Positions 1 through 8,737 of a stretch of DNA of 64,000 nucleotides are shown piece after piece. The notes beneath the pieces were generated by a model that did not search any database, was not told where the DNA came from, and saw nothing but the letters and a program-made list of their open reading frames with translations. A program made the position numbers and the translations under genes. The stretch covers positions 8,184,001-8,248,000 of the forward strand of contig CAUWAG010000003.1 of assembly GCA_963556695.1 (NCBI GenBank). The letters run 5' to 3'. This stretch comes from Anthostomella pinea (lineage: Eukaryota; Ascomycota; Sordariomycetes; Xylariales; Xylariaceae). Positions within the stretch are counted from its first letter, which is position 1. Each line of letters starts with the position of its first letter.

Positions 1-858
1 AGGCGTGAGGTTAGTATAGGGCGGACGAAGGAAGCCTCTTACTCTAGACATATCGTCCGTCCGTTGAAGCTCCCATATTTAACGACCACCAGCATGCCCC
101 CTTTCGAAGCAGCTCATCTGACTCCCAGAGGCCATTGCATGCACGAATACGAGACGTTAAGCCCATAAGCCCCCACGCCAAAGCACGTCCTATCGACTAT
201 CGATTTGGCTGCATTGGTTTTCGAAGAAGCTCGAAGATCTTGCAGTATATGGCAAGCCCCAAAGACTGGAATGTCGCAGGATTGGCCGAGAACAGTGGAG
301 GGTTACAGTGAATTGTACTAAGGCTCCAGCTTGATGTCGAAAAGGGCAGCTGAAGGGTCGTGGTTCAAGACCGGTAGAGCGGCCCGGGGGATCCGATTGG
401 TTGCCGGCAGAATACGGCAGTTGCCGATGCACGAGCTTCCGGGCAGCTGAGCATACTCAACCTGTCATCTCGGTGAGTATTGGCTGACGTGCAGACCACC
501 TCGCCGCTGATTGGGACACACTCCGGGATGGTGGAGGGCTAGCCTCATGAGAGCAGTGGCTTCCTTCAATCCTGAACATACACCCAGTCAGAGTTGATGG
601 CGCCAGCATACCGTGCAGACCGTGGACGAAAAAGGGCGCCTGAGCGCGTGTGGACATGCATCTGCTTGAAGGGCGGCTATCGGCATCTGGAGAATGGTGG
701 AAAGAGCTGGAGGAGATGGACATCTCCATGAATAGTTGTTCGACGGGACATCAGAGTCATCCACGCGTCGCCGTGTCTCATCAAACGCGAGATGCACACG
801 TGGGGTGAGAGAAAGGGGTAAGATCGTCGGACCCGTCCGGGGTAAGTATAGGTGTTAC
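1..858. other. no recognisable gene
   Basis: Short open frames occur on the minus strand but none has family-like sequence, a splice pattern or a convincing start. I see nothing that can be named here apart from the element that begins at about 866. Confidence 0.5.
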
Positions 859-1000
859 ACATGAAGAGTAAGTCTAGTCGGCCACCCTACTTTTGCTAGA
901 ATGCCACCCGCTAAGCTCCATTCGGACAGCATCCCAGATTACAGCGCTCAACCCACTGTAGCCACAGCGCTTAGTCCACTGTAACACAACGCGCAGCTCA

Positions 1001-1065
1001 ACACCACCACGCATCACCACTATCACTATTACCACTATCACCACCACCACCATTACCACCACCAC
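1001..1065. repeat. CAC/ACT-rich microsatellite
   Basis: Imperfect run of CAC, CAT and ACT triplets inside the inverted-repeat element. It is low-complexity sequence; minus-strand valine-rich open frames across it are artefacts. Confidence 0.8.
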
Positions 1066-1122
1066 GGCGCACACAAGGACACATTCACAGATAGGGGGCT
1101 CGCACCGCCCCCCAAAACCCCG

Positions 1123-1172
1123 GCTAACCCTAACCGCTAACCTTAAACACTAACTCTAACCATTAACCCTTA
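1123..1172. repeat. degenerate telomere-like repeats (CTAACC/TAACCC type)
   Basis: About eight irregular copies of a CTAACC-like hexamer run together, with variants such as CTAACTC and TTAAACA. The Pezizomycotina telomere repeat is TTAGGG (CCCTAA on this strand). The copies are too degenerate and too few to be a chromosome end; they sit between the inverted repeats of the element at 866-1389. Confidence 0.6.
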
Positions 1173-1543
1173 GTTGCGATGAAAGACCGCTGCGATATTC
1201 TATCTTGCAACGCGAAACCACGGGAGGTACTTCTAGTTGGGTGAGAAATGCATGCAAATAGATGTACTCACGATGCTGAGAGAGATGGTAGGGGAACGAG
1301 TGCGCGGCCAATTAGATATGGGATGCTATCCTAATGGGACTTAGCGGGTGGCATTCTAGCAAAAGTAGGGTGGCTAACTAGACTTACTCACACATGGACT
1401 AGCAAAGACGAGACGCCTCACGAATCTCCGAGCGTACCTTATCATTAGCGGACAGATTGCCCTTCTAAGAAGCTGTTCGATTGCATCAGGAAGCGGCTGA
1501 TAGCAAGCACAGTCTTTGATCTTTCGTAAACGCCACCTGTGTA

Positions 1544-1994
1544 TCATGCAAAGTGTATTCTCCCTCCATCAATCAAACCCAGCAGCGAGTCCGCAACGGA
1601 GACGACTCGCGTCATGTGATCCCAGCCTCCTCCCTCTTCCGTATGCTCCATGACATGCTTGACAATCCTGCCCTTCTTGTCAAACTCGAAAACGAAGATT
1701 TCGCAGAACTCTCGCTCTTGCTCTTTCTCCGTCTCTGCTCTCGTCTGGGCCTGCGCTGACTTTTCGTCTCTTGTACAGGCAATAAAGTCCTTGATTCTGT
1801 CCATCGGGTCTCGGCTATCCTTTCCAGCGCCACGATATACGCCGCCTGTAGGATCGCGGTGCTTTGTCTTTCCGCAAGTCTTCCACTTTACCATGAGCTT
1901 CTCACCTCTTCTCCCCAGCGGTACTGAGTTGCCGTCGTTCCGCTCCATGCGCTCAGAAAGGATGTAGAGCTCGACATTGCCGACAAGCGGTACC
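1544..1994 (-). CDS. hypothetical fungal protein, C-terminal part
   Basis: Minus-strand frame ending at 1544 and open back to an in-frame TGA near 2010. A candidate splice acceptor (TAG) lies at 1995-1997, so 1994 is a plausible exon start. The sequence looks like real protein: a lysine/tryptophan stretch, a charged Glu/Gln/Arg segment, then a pattern (FEFDKKGRIVKH, HTEEGGGW) that I associate with a conserved NTF2/SnoaL-like fungal protein, though I cannot name it firmly. An ATG at 1948 could start a 134-residue product, but the homologous-looking residues continue upstream of it, so it is probably internal. No upstream exon was found, and the gene may be a 5'-truncated remnant. Confidence 0.4.
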
Positions 1995-2322
1995 CTACCC
2001 CAAGCTACTGGCGCTGTTCATTGCGCGCCAAATGTATGCGTGGCGTCCGGAGACGGGGGGTAGATACGGGTGCCGGGACGGGAAGAGGTGCCGTCTTGCC
2101 TAGCTGCAGTGCTCGCTCATCTGGTGGCTTACGATCGGTCTGCTGTCCCGCCGGGCTGCAACGTGGGATGTTGCTCGTGGACCAGGCGTCGCGATTGATG
2201 CGATCGATGTCATTGACGTGTGCGAAGCATCTACAATGCCTCAGACAAACTCTTAGTTCGCGATGTTCCACCAGAGTCGCTATAGTACGGATGATCCTTA
2301 TACCGCCTTTTCTAAGCGACTC

Positions 2323-2468
2323 CTCTACGGCGTGCTCCTACCACCTGATCGCCAAGCCAGACGTGTTGACGATAGATCTGCGTAATTGCAGGCTTCCCCG
2401 GATTCTGAAGCCAATGAGTATGGTAGAAGTCTGGCTTGGCGAACAGGTGGTAGGAGCACACCGTAGAG
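2323..2468. repeat. 40 bp inverted repeat with 66 bp loop
   Basis: Arms 2323-2362 and 2429-2468 are reverse complements at 38 of 40 positions. The spacer is 66 bp. A transcript through it would fold into a long hairpin. No coding sequence explains it. Confidence 0.85.
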
Positions 2469-2559
2469 GCTGATAAGTTCCAGACAAGTGCACTGCCAGA
2501 CGACCAAATTACTACGTAATAGCCGCCGCCCTCAATTGCGTGTAAGTGGCCGAACAAGA

Positions 2560-2580
2560 CCTATATATATATATATATAT
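2560..2580. repeat. (TA)n microsatellite
   Basis: About ten TA units directly upstream of the PTH11-like fragment. Confidence 0.9.
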
Positions 2581-2615
2581 GTTTTAAGACCGACTTCGTC
2601 ATCATCCTTATCCCG

Positions 2616-2900
2616 ATGCCGCTCTTGTTCAAAGTCCAAGTTCCGCTACGTCGCAAGGTCGTCATGGGCTTCTTCTTCTCCAGCGGAGCGTTCGTAATGA
2701 TCGCCTTCACCCTCCGTGCGTATTACTCCCTCCACTCCCTGTCTTCCTTGCCCATCGCATTGGGCTGGACCGACTGTGAAGAATTCGTCGCTGCAATCAC
2801 AGTCTCCTTGCCAGATATCAAGCCACTGTTTAACAAGACACTGTGGTTCGGAGGCACAGCGAAGAGTGATACGAAAGAACTAGGTTGGGTCTTCTGTTGA
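2616..2900 (+). pseudogene. fragment of PTH11-like (rhodopsin-domain) integral membrane protein
   Basis: The 94-codon frame begins in the middle of a seven-TM fold. It reads a conserved cytoplasmic loop (LQVPxRRK type, here VQVPLRRK), a hydrophobic helix, an RAYYSL motif, and the segment before the next helix ending in SLPDIKPLF. This order matches the C-terminal half of fungal rhodopsin-domain/PTH11-like membrane proteins from family knowledge. The N-terminal helices are missing, a TA microsatellite lies just upstream, and the frame ends at a stop soon after the motif. I read it as a truncated remnant in a repeat-rich region. Confidence 0.6.
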
Positions 2901-3123
2901 ATACACGGATGTTGATTGATGGATGCTATTGATTGTTCTGCTCTGCGTGCAGAGATTGATCATCTGTCTTCTTGGTGGGTCAGATGCCTTGTGCGTCTCT
3001 GCCCCACTGGAGATCTTCCGGTGTCTATCTCCGGCTCCCATTCAACACACCCCCCAGCTGAAGAGCAAAAGACCTAGTACCCTTCAGGTACTCTAATAGG
3101 TGCTCTGCAGCAGCAGTATATAA

Positions 3124-3345
3124 ATTGAATTGAATGCGTTGTAGTGAAGTTATTTCACATGCCAGTTAGAGTGTTCATGACAAGTGCCAACTCGCTTGTA
3201 ATGCCAACTCGCTTGTCAGCTACATTATATTTATTATTATATTTAATAAGTATAACATAGATGACAAGCAAGCGGCAATTACAAGCAAACAGCAACCTTC
3301 TAATCAATATGACAAACAACTCGATCACAACGCATTTAATTCAAT
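3124..3345. repeat. imperfect fold-back (MITE-like) element
   Basis: The left arm (about 3124-3222) and right arm (about 3254-3345) are imperfect reverse complements around an AT-only centre. The outer ends match best (an ATTGAATT-ATGCGTTGT type motif on each arm), and the inner ends repeat a CGCTTGT motif several times. No coding capacity. Flanks are A/T-rich, so a TA duplication cannot be judged. Confidence 0.6.
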
Positions 3346-3959
3346 CTAATCAATCTGTAGGAACAGGCTTGAACAATCAATCATAATACTCGAGTATGGG
3401 GTCAAGGTCATGATGTTGCTGATGGTTGGATTGGGAGGTCTAGCTGGACTTGCAGGTCTGGCTAAGTGTCCTCACAATCCGGTATCTAATCTCTTATCTA
3501 ATCATACATGTGGATCCGGTATGAATGGTTTGAAGGTTGGAATCGCATGGATCCAACACAATCGGATTTTTCTTCAGACTTTTCTATCTCTATTGTACAA
3601 GTTTGCGTATTATGACCAGTGTTGCCGCAAACGCCACAACATTGCTCACGTGCGGCCGCCCTCTTTGGATAATGATTACCTTCACTTATTTCCTGTCTTG
3701 CCAGCTCATAATCATATTTTGCAGCCTAAAGACCTATTATATCTATAATAGAAAGTATTCCTCCTTTTATTAGACGTTTGTTTTTTGTTTTTTTGGCGTT
3801 TATTTAATAAGTGATTGGCTTCATCTACCTCGCAGACCCAGGAATCAACCAAAGTGACCTTGTGCATAAGGATGTATATTGCCTTTGAAAACAAGCTTAA
3901 TGCATCAACTATTGAAGTAGGTAAGCTTCTCTAGTGGTTTTTGACTCAATTCTAGGTAT

Positions 3960-4700
3960 AAATCGATTGGTTTACCGCTTTATTAATGGTAATAGGCGTC
4001 TTTGAAGTCCAAGTAGTGGGTGGCAGATTGGGGTCTAGTGACGGTGTTCGTACGACAGTTACAGTATCCAGCTTCGAAATGACACTTTCTGGGTCAAAAA
4101 GGACAAGGCCAGTGGCACTGAAACCTGTTCAGATGTTTCCTGGTGTCATTGCAGCATTGTGTGCTTCACAAAACGCTGTGAGGAAGTTATTCTTTGAAAC
4201 ATGGGTTACATGACGCCGGATGAGATCCTCAATTAAGCGATCATAAGCTCGTTTAAGTGGGCTGAAATAACTAACATCTAAAGGCTGGAGCCTATGTGAC
4301 AAATAGGTAGGCATACAAAGAGTAATGATGCCATTATTCTGGCAATAATTTTCAATGACCTGGAAATAATAGCTTTTGGGACTATCTAGGATGAGGAGGC
4401 ATTTACTGGCGGCCATACGCGGTCTGGTATACTTATCAAAATGCTGAATCCATTTCAAACCAAGCTCATTTGTAGTCCACCCGTTGTCAGACACGGCCAC
4501 CTCCTAATTGCATGGTAATGTTGTATCGCAATATTATAACGCGAGGTGGGTTTTGTCCTATAGAATGATGAACGGCGGGACCACCCAACCATCAGCATTG
4601 ATAGCAGAGATTGTTGTAGACCATTCTCTATTAATGAGAATACCAAGACTAGAAAGGAACGGAAGAGTAAAGAGAGATAGGTACAGCGGGAGGTTGTCCC
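3960..4700 (-). pseudogene. Fot1/pogo-type DDE transposase relic
   Basis: Minus-strand reading gives the catalytic half of a pogo/Fot1 (Tc1-mariner superfamily) transposase. From high to low coordinates it shows INADGWVVPPFIIL (about 4610-4560), AVSDNGWTTNE (about 4500), LLILDSPKSY where the second catalytic Asp lies, CMPTYLSHRLQPLDV, SPLKRAYDRLIEDLIRRH and the FRxTGLVxFDPE region. The reading is broken by at least three in-frame stops between about 4500 and 4560. All could come from C-to-T changes, which fits RIP, and both ends fade into AT-rich sequence. The element cannot make an active enzyme. Confidence 0.85.
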
Positions 4701-4789
4701 TTTAAGTGGATCCTCTGGTCAGATCCTTCCCTTATTGGGAAGTATCGGCTTGTCATGTGGGAAGGTCCGTGCAGACCGTCACGTTTAAG

Positions 4790-5800
4790 GCGTTTTGAAG
4801 TAAAAAATAAAGTAAAACTTTGTTTTTTTAAACTTAAAACTTATCTTTTAAAAACTTATTTATAGTATATTTTAATTGTTTAGTATTAATAAGTAAACGT
4901 ATATTTTCTATTAAGTTGGTATAAAGCAAAAAACCGCGATTAAACATAAAAATTTATTAATAGTTAAAATATGATTAATATTTAATAGTAAAAAACGCAT
5001 TGTTTTAAGTTATATACCTTTTTTTTACGATATTAAATATTTAGCGCTATTTTCCCCCCTTCAGTATAGTTTAATAGTTAAGTTGGGTTTTTTTTTTTAA
5101 ACCGATATTTTTTAAAAGTATTTAACAGTTGATTATATATTTTTATTAATTGACGTAAAGCGAAGCTATTAATATAAAATAGTTTTACCAATATATTTAT
5201 TAAGTTTTTAATATAACGAAAGGTCGATATTATATCGTATGTATTGTAACTTAAATTTTTTATATAAAAGTTTTTAACGTATAAGTGTACAATCATTAAG
5301 ATTGTTATTAATTTTAAAATAAGTAGTAATCTTATGTTCTACTAACTATGTCGGTTTTTTAATACGATAGTGCTATTGAAGTTTATATACTTTTAAATAC
5401 CGGAAATTATAACCGCTTTTTTAAATACAAAATATTAATTTGAGTATTTTATAAGATAGAAAAATGTAAAGGTTTTAAAACTCAAAGTGGTTTAAAGCAG
5501 TAATTTAAAATAAATCAATTAAATAAAGTTCGAATAAATATAAATAAACCTTAACGGTAATAATAAGTAATTATAGTAATAAAAGTAATAATAATTGAAG
5601 AAAACGGCTATTGATACTTATAAGTATTATATTAAAACTTAGTTTTATTATATAAGAAAAACAAGCTATTATACCGACTTTTAACTAGTAGCTATAATAA
5701 GTTAATTAGATTTTGGATCTACTGGTCCCGGTAAGTAAAATTATAAATATAACATTTAAGCTCTCGCTTTATATAAAATACTTTTTATACTGTGGATATA
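4790..5800. repeat. extremely AT-rich block, probably RIP-degraded repeat
   Basis: About 1 kb of almost pure A/T with no coding frame. The edge is sharp: composition returns to normal within about 50 bp near 5800. It lies next to the broken Fot1 relic and looks like an older, saturated version of the same mutation process. Confidence 0.75.
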
Positions 5801-6500
5801 TATAATAGGTACTTCGATGCTCGTCTCGCTTAAACCAATGATATCCATTGTAAAAGTGGTCCCAAAGGGACCCCATTTTCGATACTTTTCGGTGCATACA
5901 CACGGGCCGCCTGGCAGTCTGGGCTTCACCGAGGCAAGCTGGGCAGCCCATGTGTCGGGTGGTACAGGGCCCCACTACTGGCTTGAGTGTATTCTACCAC
6001 CAACAGACAGTCTAGAGGCCTTTCCCAGAATACAACAACGCTGTCACGTTCATACTGCACTCATCGATTCACAGATATTGCCCTCACAAACCAATGGAAC
6101 AAGGGATGCTTACCCCCTTGCAGTTGAGCTGTATAAAAGTGGACCTAGGTTCGATTCCTATCAGCGCTACCATGCCGCACGGCTGGTGTTGGCTGCGTGG
6201 TTGCGAAGCCCCAGTCCCTTGCGCCAACGGCCCAACAGGTCATCATGTTTACCTTACGGTATTTGTCGTATATCGAGGGTCAGGAGGCATCGGGTCTGCT
6301 TCCATGTGCGCGCTGGGCTTTTTTCAAGTTTCGACCATCTCAGTTTCCTGCTGACTGGAGTCTGGCCTGCTTCGCGTGCACTTGTCTCAAACGATTGAAC
6401 CGCCAACGAACATCTCGTCTTGTCAAGCACCATACCTCACTGACACTTTGACAGAGGTACCGAGTCAAATCAATCTCGTACCGCTCGCTTTCTGCACCAT
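5801..6500. other. no recognisable gene; one tRNA-like T-arm motif
   Basis: Open frames of up to 193 codons have no family-like sequence. At about 6148-6170 there is a perfect pol III B-box-like motif (GGTTCGATTCC), but no matching acceptor stem, D-arm or anticodon arm upstream, so I do not call a tRNA. Confidence 0.4.
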
Positions 6501-6508
6501 TTTGGATA

Positions 6509-8272
6509 TGTCCATCCCCAACTTAGGCTCAACGAGGAGTCTCGTCTGGCTTTGTGTGGCTGTTCCTGTGTTGGTTCGTCTTCCTCGGTGTCTCAATCGG
6601 CCATTCCAGCAGCTTCGCAGCAGAAAAGCATGTGAAGCCAATGGAAGCTAACAACGCCCCCGTTTCTCGCCAAAGTCCTCTACAACGTGTACCTTCATCC
6701 TCTGCGACAAGTGCCAGGGCCGTTCTGGGCCAGAGCGAGCAGCATCCCGTCCTGGTATTACACGTCCACCGGCAAGCGCCATATCTGGCTGTGGCAGCTC
6801 TTCCAAATCTATGGCAAGAGGATCCGCGTGGCGCCCAACTTGGTTCTGTTCTGTGATCCAAATGCTTATGCGGACATCTACGGCATGAAGTCCAACGTTC
6901 GACGGAGTACCTTCTATGTGCGTTAAACAAGGACATTCGGGTGCAGAGCACTGTGAACACTATCGACCCCAGGGAACATGCCATAAGACGCAGGATGCTC
7001 AATACTGCTTTCACAGATGTTTCGGCTAATGCTGCCGCTGCTTTCATGAGTCAGCATATCGATCGGTGGCACCAGATCATGTTGGATGAGCATGACAGCA
7101 CTACCGAGTGGTCTGCCTCTATCGATCTGAGCGGGAAGCTGGATCATATTGTGTTTGATATTATGGGTGATCTCAGCTTCGGCAGATCATTCAATACCAA
7201 AGAGCCTGGTGAAAACCCTCTAAAGGAGGTCCCGCATACCACAATACAGTATCTCAAGTTCATCTACCCGGTAAGCACCAGCCAGGCACTGGTTGACGGG
7301 GATTATTGCTGATGTTGAATCTAGGTGTGCCGCTCTCCTTTGCTAAGCTTGATCATCTGGCTCAAGCCCCGTGGTCTAGATCGGCTCGTGGAGCTTGTTA
7401 CCCCACGACCTGTTCAACAATTTGACAAGTTTGTCATTGATAGCCTCGCCAAGCGACTTGAGCTATATGATAAGCAGAAGGACATACCTGAGCATGAGCG
7501 TCGCCAGGATCTGATGTATTTCCTGTGCCAAGCACAAGATACTCACACAGTCTATACCGAAGACGAGCTCCGTGCAGAGGCTCTTCTACTCATCATCGCT
7601 GGATCCGACACTACGACTGCCAGTCTATCTAGTATCTTCTGGTACCTCGTCAGAGCCCCGAGATGTTATCAGAAGCTCGTCGATGAGTTACAAAGGACGT
7701 TCAAGACAGCAGAAGATGCCGCTTACGGCCCGAAAATGATGGGCTGCATATATCTTCGGGCTTGTATCGACGAGGGTATGCGTCTTGTTACTCCCGGGCC
7801 CTGCGAACCCCCCCGAGAGGTCCTTGTTGGTGGCCTCAAAGTCATGGACGACCACTACCCCCAGGGGACCATAGTTGGTACCACTCCCTGGTGCGACTCG
7901 CGCAACGAGGAGGTCTATGGAGATCCAGGGGTCTTCCGACCCGAGCGATGGATCGTCGACGAGGCTGCGGGTGTGACCAATGAGATGGTAGCCGAGATAC
8001 GCACTAACTTCCATCCTTTTCTGACTGGTCCTGGTAGCTGTGCTGGCAAAAACATAGCCATGGCGGAGATCATGCTGGTTGTCGCCAGGACCCTGCTTAG
8101 GTTCGATTTGAGGAAAGCACCTGGATCTACCTTGGGGGAAGGTAGCCCGGAACTGGGCTGGGGCCAGAGAGATGCAAAGCAGTTCCAGCTTGTAGATGCA
8201 TACATCACGGTCAAGCAAGGGCCGGAAGTTCAGTTCAGGAAGAAGGTGTCTCCTGCAGTGGAATCGGGTTGA
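6509..8272 (+). pseudogene. cytochrome P450 with disrupted frame (benzoate 4-hydroxylase-like)
   Basis: A membrane-bound class II P450 that would oxidise a small lipophilic substrate. Seen: a hydrophobic N-terminal helix (about 6545-6590), HPLRQVPGPFWARA, a STIDPREH-type segment (here NTIDPREH), I-helix AGSDTT, ExxR (DEGMR), FRPERW and the heme loop FLTGPGSCAGKN. The clear intron is 7271-7324 (GTAAGC to TAG). Two problems suggest decay: the N-terminal helix has no in-frame ATG and lies in a different frame from the next segment, and near 6915-6925 the frame shifts by one base (a putative 29-nt intron there is too short). The heme loop has Gly where most P450s have Arg. The two segments from 6941 to 8272 are otherwise well preserved. 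Sequencing error remains possible for the single-base shift. Confidence 0.7.
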
Positions 8273-8497
8273 CCCTGAGTTGAGGTAGAGAACTCAGATG
8301 ACTACAGGTTCGGGGGTATGAGGAACAGCTTGCTTCGCTATGACGATAAAATCAGACGATGAAATAATAAGCCTACTATTCTTCTAATTCTGGTTTTTTT
8401 TTCTCTCCTTCTCTTCCCGTCCTGTATGATTCTCTAATCCAAGTACCTGTCAACACGGCCCCCACCAGCCACATGATGCAGACCACCTACCTACCTT

Positions 8498-8562
8498 ACT
8501 TTCAGCTTGAGTCCTACATCTTTCAGCTTGAGTCCTAGATTACTTTCAGCTTGAGTACGTCA
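8498..8562. repeat. three direct copies of a ~22 bp unit upstream of the 511-aa gene
   Basis: The motif TTTCAGCTTGAGT recurs starting at about 8500, 8521 and 8543, about 180-240 bp before the start codon at 8738. It could be a tandem regulatory site or a minisatellite. Confidence 0.75.
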
Positions 8563-8737
8563 CTACATCAATGCCTGGTCAATCACGGTTAATCATGTAT
8601 TTCAAACCCAAGACTCAAGTTCCCAACCCTCCGCGCCCATGATTAGGTTCTGATAAGCTGAAGTAAAGCATTCGGCCATTCCAGCGCTCGCGTGTACGCA
8701 AAACTACCATCTATCTAAGCTCCCATAGCAGCTCGAG

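Larger units (their letters stand above)
866..1389. mobile_element. non-autonomous element with ~70 bp terminal inverted repeats
   Basis: Bases 866-936 and 1319-1389 are inverted copies of each other. The outer 50 bp (866-915 against 1340-1389) match at 48 of 50 positions, and the two differences are one adjacent CG to TA change, the pattern RIP leaves on both strands. The 0.52 kb unit has no coding capacity, so it resembles a MITE or a deleted DNA transposon. Inside lie a CAC/ACT-rich microsatellite and degenerate telomere-like repeats. I could not define a target-site duplication, and the family is unknown to me. Confidence 0.7.

Noticed and set aside
1123..1172. True chromosome end or telomere
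   Set aside because: The repeats are degenerate, few, and enclosed by inverted repeats with unique sequence on both sides.
4790..5800. Mitochondrial DNA fragment as the source of the AT-rich block
   Set aside because: No mitochondrial gene or tRNA motif is readable; a RIP-degraded repeat is the simpler explanation.
6094..6180. Possible tRNA or SINE: perfect B-box-like motif GGTTCGATTCC followed by AGCGCTACC
   Set aside because: No acceptor stem partner, D-arm or anticodon arm can be formed in the 90 bases upstream.
5817..6398. 193-codon plus-strand frame near the AT-rich edge
   Set aside because: No recognisable domain and no codon pattern; likely chance in GC-normal sequence.
6918..6946. 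Intron GTGCGT...GCAG in the first P450
   Set aside because: Only 29 bp, shorter than functional introns in filamentous fungi, and the family spacing needs most of those bases as coding sequence.
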